Below are positions 1 to 6,755 of a stretch of 64,000 nt of DNA, piece after piece. The notes under the pieces are model-generated. The model ran no database searches. It was not told where the DNA came from and was given only the letters and a program-made list of their open reading frames with translations. Location: NCBI RefSeq assembly GCF_042685645.1, contig NZ_JBHUNX010000001.1, positions 3,968,001-4,032,000 on the forward strand, given 5' to 3'. The position numbers and the translations under genes are program-made. The DNA is from Salininema proteolyticum (GTDB lineage: Bacteria > Actinomycetota > Actinomycetes > Mycobacteriales > Micromonosporaceae). The number at the start of each line of letters is the position of its first letter. The first letter of the stretch is position 1.

Positions 1-691
1 GGTCGGGGTCGACGCCCATCTCCTCGGCTAGGCGTTCGCGGTGGCCGTCGAAGACCGCCAGGGCCCGGGCCTTGTCCCCTCCGAAGTGGAGGGCCTTCAT
101 GTGGAGGCGGACGGCCTTGCCGGAGTAAGGGTTCGACTCGATGAGCCGGGAGGTGACGGTCTGGGCCTCGCGCCAGCGGGCCTTGGCGCCCAGGGCGGCG
201 GCGACGAGGTAGCGCATCTCTTCGGCGAGTCCTTGGAGCCGTTGGGACTCGGCGCGGAACTCTTCTCCGTCGAAGGCTTCGAGGGGGTGGTCGGGGACCG
301 TGTCGAGGAAGCGGCCGGCCTGGTCGGCGACGCCGTCGGAGTCGCCTTCCCTGGAGGCGCGCTTGGCCTTCAGCGCGTAGTGGTCCGCGGTTTCGACGTC
401 GGTGTCGACGTCGGTGAGGGTGGAGGTGCGGTTGCGGTTGGACAGCGCCTCGAATCCGGCCTTCTTGAGCTTGCCCTTGAGGCGGGACATGAGGTTCGAG
501 ATCTGGCGTGCGACCGTCTCGGGCTGTTCTCCGGGCCAGAGGAGTTCGGAGAGGCGGTAGTGCGCTACGGGGCGTCCGCGGTGTACGGCCAGGTAGGCGA
601 GCACTGTCGGTTCTTGGCGCCCCGACAGGGGGACTTCCTTGCCATCCACTGTGGCCGCAAATGTTCCGAGCATGCGCACATGCAGTCGCAC
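1..691 (-). CDS. SARP-family transcriptional regulator, C-terminus beyond window
   Basis: Reading the minus strand from GTG at 691 gives an open frame that runs off the left edge (about 230 residues seen). It begins VRLHVRMLGTFAATVDG. An OmpR-type winged-helix region (about residues 5-95) is followed by a bacterial transcriptional activator (BTAD) repeat region rich in Arg/Glu helices, ending RERLAEEMGVDPD, which is typical of AfsR/DnrI/EmbR-like SARPs. GTG 691 is preferred over ATG 673 because an AAGGGGG ribosome-binding site lies about 10 bases upstream and SARPs start with a similar short beta strand. SARPs activate secondary-metabolism or envelope genes from direct-repeat operators; its target cannot be told here. 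Whether ATPase or TPR domains follow is not visible. Confidence 0.85.
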   Translation of the reverse strand, partial: MRLHVRMLGTFAATVDGKEVPLSGRQEPTVLAYLAVHRGRPVAHYRLSELLWPGEQPETVARQISNLMSRLKGKLKKAGFEALSNRNRTSTLTDVDTDVETADHYALKAKRASREGDSDGVADQAGRFLDTVPDHPLEAFDGEEFRAESQRLQGLAEEMRYLVAAALGAKARWREAQTVTSRLIESNPYSGKAVRLHMKALHFGGDKARALAVFDGHRERLAEEMGVDPD

Positions 692-771
692 AGTGGAATC
701 GCCCCCTTGACAAAGTGTCGTACTTTCTCAATATAGGGAGCGCTCACAGTCGGCTCAACCCCAGGGGGTGA

Positions 772-807
772 CAGGCCCGTGGGCGGCCACGCCGCTCCAC
801 GGGCCTG
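772..807. other. Hairpin in divergent intergenic region
   Basis: A perfect 11-bp inverted repeat (CAGGCCCGTGG at 772-782, its complement at 797-807) with a 14-base loop lies in the 526-bp gap between the SARP gene and the gene starting at 1218. There is no T-tract on either strand, so a simple intrinsic terminator is doubtful. It could shape the SARP leader transcript or be a bidirectional element. Confidence 0.4.
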
Positions 808-902
808 AAAGGGGGAGTTGAACCTTTCGGGCGAATGCAGGGTCTACCCTAGGGCGCGGTTTCACAAATCCGTCATAAACGCGTCACGAGGGCGTACGGC
901 CG

Positions 903-908
903 TATAAT
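903..908 (+). promoter_or_regulatory. Possible -10 element (TATAAT)
   Basis: An exact TATAAT lies about 310 bp upstream of the gene at 1218. No convincing -35 hexamer is visible 16-18 bases upstream, so this is a weak promoter candidate that would give a long leader containing the 45-bp-period repeat. Confidence 0.2.
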
Positions 909-947
909 GACGGCTCGGACCCGCCGCCGAGGGCCGCGGACAGGCTC

Positions 948-1016
948 GTGGCGACCGGTGCGCGGGCGGCGGGGTTCGTGGAGACCAGGCCTGTGGCGAC
1001 CGGTCCGCGGGCGGCG
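948..1016. repeat. Direct repeat, 24-bp unit, 45-bp period
   Basis: GTGGCGACCGGT followed by one variable base and CGCGGGCGGCG occurs at 948-971 and again at 993-1016, exactly 45 bp apart. It sits in the intergenic region upstream of the phosphohexomutase-like gene. Function unknown; it could be a duplicated regulator site or remnant low-complexity DNA. Confidence 0.5.
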
Positions 1017-1217
1017 AGGGGCGGCCCGCGCGTCCCTGACCGAGACCCGAACCCCGAGATGCTGGACGCCGTGTCCCACGGACGGCCCGCTCGCCCCTGG
1101 CCGAGACTCCGCGGACGGCTACCCCGTCCAGCCGGTCCGGTCCCGCTCCGGCCCTTCGCGGGCGGTGCCCTGTGAGCCGTCCCGTCTCCTTCCAACGGGC
1201 CCACACGGAGGGTTCTC

Positions 1218-2585
1218 TTGTGGAAAGATCGGTGCATGGACGATATAGCAGGCCTGCGAACCGCCATCTTCACCTGGATCACCGACGACCCCGATCCCGG
1301 GGGCCGTGAGGAGCTCTATCGCCTTCTGGACCGGCTTCCCGCGAGCGCCGCCGAGCTGCGGGACCGTTTTGCCGCTCCGCACTGCTTCCACGGGCCGCTG
1401 CGCGCCGGCCCCAACGGCATCAATCTGGCCACTGTCAGGGCGACGGCGGCGGCGCTGGCCAAGGAGCTGTCGGAGGACGATCTCGTCCTGGTCGGCTATG
1501 ACGACCGGCCGCGCGGCTTCGACCTGGCACTGGAGGCGGCCCGGACGCTGACCGGGGCGGGCGCGCGGGCGGTCCTTTTCGGCCACCCTGTCACCTCTCC
1601 CTATGTTTCGCACGAGGCCCGGGCGAGGGACGCCGTGGCGGTCCTGATCACCGGGGGCCTGGACGACCCGTCCGTTTCGGGGGTGCGGGTGGTGAACGGC
1701 CCTTCCCTGCGGAGCCTGTCGCTCTCGGTGCAGAACCTGGGCCCGCTCACCGAGATCCCACAGGGCCCGGTCCCCCGGGTGTCCGAGCCCGAGCCGGAGG
1801 AGTACCTGGCCTCGCAAGTGCGGCTCGTGGACCCGTACGACCCGAAGATCATCCCCTTCCACTCGTCGTCGCCGCTCCTAGCCTCGGCGCTGGAGGAGGC
1901 GGGTTTCGGGCCCTTCACCGAGGCCGCTGACGCCGAGCTCCTGCTGGACCTGGCGCCGGACGGGTCGTCGTGCACCGCGAGCGTCCGGGACGACGAGGAG
2001 TGGCGGGAGCTCTCTCCGGCCGATCTCGCCCTGCTGCTGGCCGACCACTGGCGGCGCAAGGAGCGGGAGGGGTCCTACGTCTCCGACCACGGCCTCATCC
2101 GGGGCTTCTCCACGGGCGACGCCCCGGTGTACCGTTTCGCCACCGGGCCGCGCCTGCGGCACAACGCGTTCGGGTCGTCCCCGGACGGGCTGGCCGCCGC
2201 CCTGGTGCTGACGGAGGTGGCCGCGGGCATGGCCGCCCAGCTGCGCACCGTTCTCGACCGGCTGGACGAGCTGGCCGCCGAGCACGGCGTCCACCTCACC
2301 TCTCATGTGGAGTTCGACGTGCCGCCGTCGGAGTGCGACATGTACCTGCGCCGGATCGCCAAGTGCGACAAGCTTCTCGACGCGCCGGTCACCCGGTCGG
2401 CCGGGGACGGGATGCGCCTGACGGGCCCCGGATTCTCGGCGGCGTTCGAATGCGGGCCTTCGCTGTCGGTCCGGCTGGAGGTGCGCGAGGAACCCGTTCC
2501 CGACCTCCCCGTCGCGCGCGAGCGCGCCCGCGCTAGCGTGGAGGCGTTGTCGACCGAGATAACCGGGCTTCTCGGCATAGCCTAG
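1218..2585 (+). CDS. Phosphohexomutase-like protein lacking the catalytic serine
   Basis: The 455-residue protein resembles actinobacterial phosphomannomutase/phosphoglucomutase. An N-terminal GPLRAGPNGINLATVRA segment matches the family motif, VLVGYDDRPRGFDLA matches the following strand, and a C-terminal block around FGSSPDGLAAALVLTEVA resembles the end of the sugar-binding domain. However, where active enzymes have the phosphoserine loop TASHNP, this protein has VLITGGLDDPSVSGV, with neither Ser-His nor the magnesium-binding DGDXD motif seen. The protein is also shorter than the roughly 550 residues of the family. It is therefore probably a pseudoenzyme or has a changed activity. The start is taken as TTG 1218 because GGAGGG lies 5 bases upstream; ATG 1236 has no ribosome-binding site. 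The next gene begins 10 bp downstream, so the two are likely co-transcribed. Confidence 0.65.
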   Translation: MWKDRCMDDIAGLRTAIFTWITDDPDPGGREELYRLLDRLPASAAELRDRFAAPHCFHGPLRAGPNGINLATVRATAAALAKELSEDDLVLVGYDDRPRGFDLALEAARTLTGAGARAVLFGHPVTSPYVSHEARARDAVAVLITGGLDDPSVSGVRVVNGPSLRSLSLSVQNLGPLTEIPQGPVPRVSEPEPEEYLASQVRLVDPYDPKIIPFHSSSPLLASALEEAGFGPFTEAADAELLLDLAPDGSSCTASVRDDEEWRELSPADLALLLADHWRRKEREGSYVSDHGLIRGFSTGDAPVYRFATGPRLRHNAFGSSPDGLAAALVLTEVAAGMAAQLRTVLDRLDELAAEHGVHLTSHVEFDVPPSECDMYLRRIAKCDKLLDAPVTRSAGDGMRLTGPGFSAAFECGPSLSVRLEVREEPVPDLPVARERARASVEALSTEITGLLGIA

Positions 2586-2595
2586 GAAGGGAACC

Positions 2596-3303
2596 ATGGA
2601 GGAACGCAGCAAAGAGGTCGCCCAGTTCTGGGAGGACCTGCGCATCGACCCCGTCGAGTTGGCAGTCGGCACGCGCTCGGGCTACACGCTCCGGGCTTAC
2701 CGGATGTCCGACACCCTGCCCAACTGGAAGGGGAACCTCTCCGACCCTCCCGTGTCCGACGACCCGGAGTCCACTGACAACCCGGACCCGGACGAGATGG
2801 ACTTCGACGCCAATGACGCCGAGCCGGAGGAGGTTCCGGTGATGCTGGCGCGCAAGGGCAAGCTGCTGGTGTTCGAGGACCCCGAGGACCTGGTGAAGTA
2901 CGTCCGGGAGAACGACGACTCGGAGCTGGCCTGGTTGGAGGAGTACGGGAAGCTCCAGGAGGACCTGGAGGCCTCGCATGTGGAGGCCGACGAGGCCGAC
3001 GTGTACGACCTGTCCTCCATCGTCCCCGACCTGCGCCAGGGCACGTGGAACCACGAGGAGCTCATCGCCGCCGGCGAGATCGCTCGGGACGTCGCCTACG
3101 TCTGCGACCTGGAGGGCGTCTCCGACGCGCTGGACCCCGGTTCGCCGCTCGACCAGCTCGACAACCATCTGCGCGACAGTGTGGAGGGCGGGCTGAAGGC
3201 CGTGCGCGCCAACCGGAAGATCAAGAAGGCCTCCACCGAGCAGACCGCCATCGCCTGGCGTTCGGTCGTCGGGAAGATGGGAGAGGCCGTCGACTGGCGC
3301 TGA
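2596..3303 (+). CDS. Conserved acidic actinobacterial protein, unknown function
   Basis: A 235-residue soluble acidic protein starting at ATG 2596 after an AAGGGAACC spacer. It opens with a short basic/helical segment (KEVAQFWEDLRIDPVELAV) and a YTLRAYR motif, has a very acidic middle, and ends with a helical segment around WRSVVGKMGEAVDW. I recall similar proteins in actinobacteria annotated loosely as primosomal or hypothetical, next to phosphohexomutase and nucleoside genes, but no catalytic motif is visible. It follows the mutase-like gene by 10 bp, so a shared transcript is likely. Function not assigned. Confidence 0.7.
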   Translation: MEERSKEVAQFWEDLRIDPVELAVGTRSGYTLRAYRMSDTLPNWKGNLSDPPVSDDPESTDNPDPDEMDFDANDAEPEEVPVMLARKGKLLVFEDPEDLVKYVRENDDSELAWLEEYGKLQEDLEASHVEADEADVYDLSSIVPDLRQGTWNHEELIAAGEIARDVAYVCDLEGVSDALDPGSPLDQLDNHLRDSVEGGLKAVRANRKIKKASTEQTAIAWRSVVGKMGEAVDWR

Positions 3304-3328
3304 GCCCGTCTGGAATCCGACTTCCCCG

Positions 3329-3363
3329 ACCGCCGAGGGCCCTGCGCCCCGGCGGTTCTCCTT
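3329..3363 (+). terminator. Intrinsic terminator after the two-gene unit
   Basis: ACCGCCG (3329-3335) pairs with CGGCGGT (3350-3356) around a 14-base loop and is followed by TCTCCTTT. It lies 26 bp after the stop of the 2596-3303 gene and would end the mutase-like operon. Confidence 0.6.
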
Positions 3364-3398
3364 TGCCCGGCGAAAGGCGTTCCACCCCGGGGAAATCA

Positions 3399-3414
3399 TC
3401 GAAAATTTGTTCGA
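3399..3414 (+). promoter_or_regulatory. LexA (SOS) box upstream of dinD-like gene
   Basis: TCGAAAATTTGTTCGA differs at one base from the actinobacterial/Bacillus-type SOS operator TCGAAC-N4-GTTCGA. It is about 180 bp upstream of the DinD-like start and 40 bp upstream of an exact TATAAT. The damage-inducible family of the downstream gene fits LexA control; this is inferred from sequence only. Confidence 0.6.
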
Positions 3415-3454
3415 AACAGGCCTTGCGACAAGGGAAAATGTCGCCGCCATGCCC

Positions 3455-3460
3455 TATAAT
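3455..3460 (+). promoter_or_regulatory. -10 element of the dinD-like gene
   Basis: An exact TATAAT in otherwise G+C-rich DNA, followed by AAAGAGATAAGG. The hexamer 17 bases upstream is poor (GGGAAA), so activation or a non-standard -35 is possible. Transcription would start near 3467 and give a leader of roughly 125 bases. Confidence 0.45.
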
Positions 3461-3593
3461 AAAGAGATAAGGACCGACTTGTCGCCGGTCCTTCACCAGG
3501 CACTCCGGCGCGTCCGCTCGCCTTCCACAACTCGCGGGCCGCCTTCGATGGAGTGCCCCAGGCCAAGCGCTGACCCAGGAGGTTCACCTTAGC

Positions 3594-4484
3594 ATGAGCA
3601 ACACCGGAGCCCCGTACACCGGATCGGACACCGCACACGACGACCTTCCCGTCGACACCTCCCCGTTCGAGCAGGCCCGCCATCGGGACCCCGACGGGGA
3701 CTACTGGCTCGCCTCCGAGCTGCTGCCCCTCCTCGGGGCGGACCCGTCCTCGCCGGAGCCCGTCTCCCGGGCGATGATCTCCTGCCAGGCCTCGGGCGTG
3801 AACTCGCTCGACCACTTCAAGGAGGTCGGCACGAACCCGCTCTTCGACGAGGCCGTGCCGGACGACGCGCCGGAGGGCCTCCCCTCCCGCACCCGCGACA
3901 GGGACGTCCGCCTGACCCGCTACGCCGCCTATCTGGTGGCCATGAACGGCGATCCGCGCCGCCGCGAGGTCGCCTCGGCGCAGGCGTACTTCACCACCGC
4001 CACCCAGGCGTCGGAGACTCCGTACGCCGGGCAGATCCCCAAGTCCTTCTCCGAGGCCCTGGAGCTGGCCGCCCGCCAGGCCCGGGGGCTGGAGAAGCAG
4101 GGCCTGCACATGGACCGGCTCGAGCCGGCCGCCCGCGCCTGGGACTCCCTGGCGTCCACGCGGGGCGACGTGGCGGTGGGCGACGCCGCCAAGATCCTCT
4201 CGCGGGACAGGCGGATCCTCATCGGCCAGCACCGGCTGTTCGCCGCGCTGGAGCGGTTCGGGTGGATCTACCGTTCGCAGGAGGAGGACCACGCCTGGCG
4301 CGCCTACCAGTCGGCCGTGGACAACGGCCGGCTCGTGGAGCGGGTCCGGTCCTTCGAGCACCCCGTCTCCGGGGAGCGGATCATCGCCGCGCCGCAGATC
4401 CGCGTGACGCCCAAGGGGCTGGCCGATCTGCGGACGAAGCTCGCAAGGCGCCGTCCCAGGCTGCCGCACCAGCGGGCCGCGTGA
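3594..4484 (+). CDS. DinD/KilAC-like phage-antirepressor-type protein
   Basis: A 296-residue protein starting at ATG 3594 with an AGGAGG site 12 bases upstream. Residues about 20-140 resemble the DinD/BRO-type domain: WLASELLPLLG, then a Gly/Asn-Ser-Leu-Asp-His-Phe segment, then DVRLTRYAAYLVAMNGDPRR and AQAYFTTATQ, a hallmark of damage-inducible protein D and phage antirepressors. The C-terminal half (from GDAAKILSRDR to PQIRVTPKGLADL) matches the KilAC DNA-binding domain of antirepressors. In E. coli, DinD is LexA-controlled and inhibits RecA filament activity; phage relatives inactivate repressors. A LexA-type box lies upstream. Its role here is unproven. It ends immediately before a 29-bp tandem repeat array. 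Confidence 0.75.
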   Translation: MSNTGAPYTGSDTAHDDLPVDTSPFEQARHRDPDGDYWLASELLPLLGADPSSPEPVSRAMISCQASGVNSLDHFKEVGTNPLFDEAVPDDAPEGLPSRTRDRDVRLTRYAAYLVAMNGDPRRREVASAQAYFTTATQASETPYAGQIPKSFSEALELAARQARGLEKQGLHMDRLEPAARAWDSLASTRGDVAVGDAAKILSRDRRILIGQHRLFAALERFGWIYRSQEEDHAWRAYQSAVDNGRLVERVRSFEHPVSGERIIAAPQIRVTPKGLADLRTKLARRRPRLPHQRAA

Positions 4485-4493
4485 GGGACCTGG

Positions 4494-4604
4494 GCGAGCA
4501 GTAGTCCGAGCGAGGGAACGCGGGGAGCAGTAGTCCGCGCAAGGGGGAGCGGGGAACGTTAGTCCGAGCGAGAGGTCGCGGGGAGCGTTAGTCCGCGGAA
4601 TTCC
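4494..4604. repeat. Four-copy 29-bp tandem repeat downstream of dinD-like gene
   Basis: The core (G/T)TAGTCCG occurs at 4501, 4530, 4559 and 4588, exactly 29 bp apart, each preceded by GGGGA(G/A)C. Copies 1 and 3 continue AGCGAG while copies 2 and 4 continue CGC/CGG, so a 58-bp superperiod is also visible. It begins 9 bases after the stop codon at 4484. The remaining intergenic DNA to 5002 is G+C-rich and has no gene I can support. Confidence 0.8.
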
Positions 4605-5002
4605 GGTCGGCGCGCCGTTCGCAACGCGCGCCGGCCGGCGGCCCCGTCCACCGACGGTGCCGCGGCCCCGGCAGGGGGCAGCCTGGCGGACTTTCCGCTC
4701 TGATCGGTCCTCGGGCCCCGCCTTCGGACCCTTCCGAGGCGCAGGGGCCGCCTACGAGGCCGACGTCGTCACCGGGCGGGCGCGGACTCACCCGTCCTCG
4801 CACACCCGCACCGTCCGCCGGCACAGCGCCGATCGTCCGTCCGTCCGCGCAAGCCGCACGAACGCCGCGCGCACGGAAACGGCCAGGACCGGGCGTAGAC
4901 GGATGTAGTGTCCACCGTGCGCACACTGCGCGCACGGCCTCGCGTTGGCTGGCGTCGGCGGCGATGCTGTACCCACCGCGCGAACGCGGCGCGCTCGAAA
5001 AC

Positions 5003-5042
5003 GGCGAGAGGCGGCGGGCCCACCGGCCCGCCGCCTCTCGCC
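5003..5042 (-). terminator. Intrinsic terminator of the conservon operon
   Basis: A perfect 18-bp stem (5003-5020 with 5025-5042) and a 4-base loop lie 37 bp beyond the cvnD stop. On the minus strand the stem is followed by CGTTTTCG. This is the end of the cvnABCD transcript. Confidence 0.8.
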
Positions 5043-5078
5043 GACGCTCGTCGCGCTTTCTCTGCTTCTCTTCTCGTC

Positions 5079-5663
5079 CTAGACGCCGACGGTGCGGGTG
5101 CGGCGCATGGAGAGGACGAATTCCACCAATTTGATGAGGACCTGCTTGGTCGACTCCCTGTTGCGGGCGTCGGTGTACATGATCGGCACGTCCGGGGAGA
5201 CCTGGAGGGCCTCGCGGATGTCCTCCAGGTCGTGCAGCTGCTTTCCGTCAAAGCAGTTGACGGCCACCACGTAGGGCAGTTTGCGGTGCTCGAAGAAGTC
5301 CACGACGGAGAAGCAGTCGGCCAGGCGGCGGGTGTCGACCAGGACCACGGCGCCGATGGCACCGCGGACCAGCTCGTCCCACATGAACCAGAAGCGGTTC
5401 TGGCCGGGTGTTCCGAAGAGGTACAGAATCAGTTCGGAGTCGATCGTGATACGACCGAAGTCCATGGCGACTGTCGTCGTCGCCTTGTCCGGCACCAGGT
5501 TGTTGTCGTCGACTCCTTCGGAGGCCGACGTCATGATCGCCTCGGTGGTCAGCGGGGTGATCTCGGAGACGGAACCCACCAGGGTGGTCTTTCCGACTCC
5601 GAATCCGCCGGCCACTACGATCTTGGCGCTGGTGACGCGGGAGTTGTTCGCGGGAGCGTTCAT
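5079..5663 (-). CDS. cvnD: Conservon GTP-binding protein (CvnD family)
   Basis: A 194-residue small GTPase-like protein. Walker A is GGFGVGKTT (residues 19-27), the switch-II-like motif is FGTPGQNRFWFMWDELVRGA, and the guanine-specificity position shows VAVNCFD. These are typical of the CvnD/Ras-like proteins of actinobacterial conservons, which assemble with CvnA-C at the membrane and resemble eukaryotic G-protein-coupled signalling. Start ATG 5663 uses an AGGAGG site inside the last codons of cvnC, so translation is probably coupled. It is last in cvnA-cvnB-cvnC-cvnD and is followed by a strong terminator. Confidence 0.92.
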   Translation of the reverse strand: MNAPANNSRVTSAKIVVAGGFGVGKTTLVGSVSEITPLTTEAIMTSASEGVDDNNLVPDKATTTVAMDFGRITIDSELILYLFGTPGQNRFWFMWDELVRGAIGAVVLVDTRRLADCFSVVDFFEHRKLPYVVAVNCFDGKQLHDLEDIREALQVSPDVPIMYTDARNRESTKQVLIKLVEFVLSMRRTRTVGV

Positions 5664-5670
5664 TTAGTTA

Positions 5671-6051
5671 CTACAGCCTCCTGAGTCCTGAGAGCACGCG
5701 CTCAAGAAGGTCGGTTCCGACGCCGCCGTCGGCGGAGTCCTGAGAGAAAGCGGTCGGTTCGTGCACGGCCAGCAGGCCGCTGGCGGCCATGTCGGCCACG
5801 AGCACGCGGGCAACCCCGATCGGCACTTCCATGCGGGCGGCGATTTCGGCAAGCGACTGGAGCCCGCCTCCGCACAGGTGGGCTATCGCTTGTTGTTCTC
5901 TGCCACCGAGGAATTCACCGGAGCGACCACGCATGGTCGTCTCAATGAGGGCTTCCAAGGCGATTTCCAGTTGCGGTCGTGTACGGCCTCGCGTCACCGC
6001 GTAGGGCCGCACGAGCGAGCCGGTAGGCTCCTCTCCACCACCGAAGACCAT
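5671..6051 (-). CDS. cvnC: Conservon DUF742 protein (CvnC family)
   Basis: A 126-residue DUF742 protein. It has the family opening SLVRPYAVTRGRT, a helix-turn-helix-like middle (LQSLAEIAARMEVPIGVARV) and the end GTDLLERVLSGLRRL. CvnC proteins link the roadblock protein and the GTPase in conservon complexes. Start ATG 6051 follows GGAGG. It is separated from cvnB by 284 bp, which is unusually wide for a conservon and includes AT-rich DNA near 6140-6190 that could carry an internal promoter. No gene is supported in that gap. Confidence 0.9.
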   Translation of the reverse strand: MVFGGGEEPTGSLVRPYAVTRGRTRPQLEIALEALIETTMRGRSGEFLGGREQQAIAHLCGGGLQSLAEIAARMEVPIGVARVLVADMAASGLLAVHEPTAFSQDSADGGVGTDLLERVLSGLRRL

Positions 6052-6335
6052 TGTTTACCTCCAACCGCTGCCCCTCGGTTCCCGCCGTTGAAGACTCTGG
6101 CAGGGGTGTCCGGGATTTGCAGTCCGTTGTTCGTCAACCACAAAATGGTATTTACTTCTAGCTAATTTGTATCAAACGTGTGAGTTTGATTCTCGGGCTG
6201 GTCCTGAGACCGCCGGGGTGCGGTCTCCGTCCCCCGGGGCGGTTCCCGCAGGATATCGCCCCTCTATGGTGCGTCACGCCTGATTCGTTGCGTCGCACCG
6301 GGGGTGCGCCGGGCACGAGAGTGCGGCTCCTCCTT

Positions 6336-6731
6336 CTAGCGGCGGTTCGGCGTCAGCGCCTGGCCGACTCGGTCGACCAGCAGGGCCATCTCGTAGCCCA
6401 CCTGGCCGACGTCGCAGTTCTTAGACGCCAGAACCGCGAACGAGGATCCATCGCTGATGGACATGAGGAAGAGGAATCCGTGGTCCATCTCCACAACGGT
6501 CTGGAGGACCGCCCCGCCCTCGAAGCAGCGCGAGGCGCCCTGGGTGAGCGAGACGAGGCCCGAAGTGACGGCGGAGAGCTGGTCGGCCCGGTCCCGGGGA
6601 AGGTCGCGAGAAGAGGCCAACAGGAGTCCGTCCGCCGAGACGGCGACGGCGTGCGCGACGCCGGGCACCCGTTCGGCGAATCCGGCCAGCAGCCACCCCA
6701 AGTCCTGGGGCGTCGTTCCAGCAGTGCTCAT
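6336..6731 (-). CDS. cvnB: Conservon roadblock/LC7 protein (CvnB family)
   Basis: A 131-residue roadblock/LC7-domain protein opening with LGWLLAGFAERVPGVAHAV and VSADGLLLASS, then LPRDRADQLSAVTSGLVSLT, the standard motif order of actinobacterial MglB-like regulators. In conservons it binds the sensor kinase and modulates the GTPase. Start ATG 6731 has AAGGAG 9 bases upstream, and the gene follows cvnA by 24 bp. Confidence 0.93.
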   Translation of the reverse strand: MSTAGTTPQDLGWLLAGFAERVPGVAHAVAVSADGLLLASSRDLPRDRADQLSAVTSGLVSLTQGASRCFEGGAVLQTVVEMDHGFLFLMSISDGSSFAVLASKNCDVGQVGYEMALLVDRVGQALTPNRR

Positions 6732-6755
6732 GTATGTGTGCTCCTTAATTGGGAC

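Noticed and set aside
41..736. A 231-codon plus-strand frame at the left edge
   Set aside because: The minus strand encodes a convincing SARP with a good ribosome-binding site.
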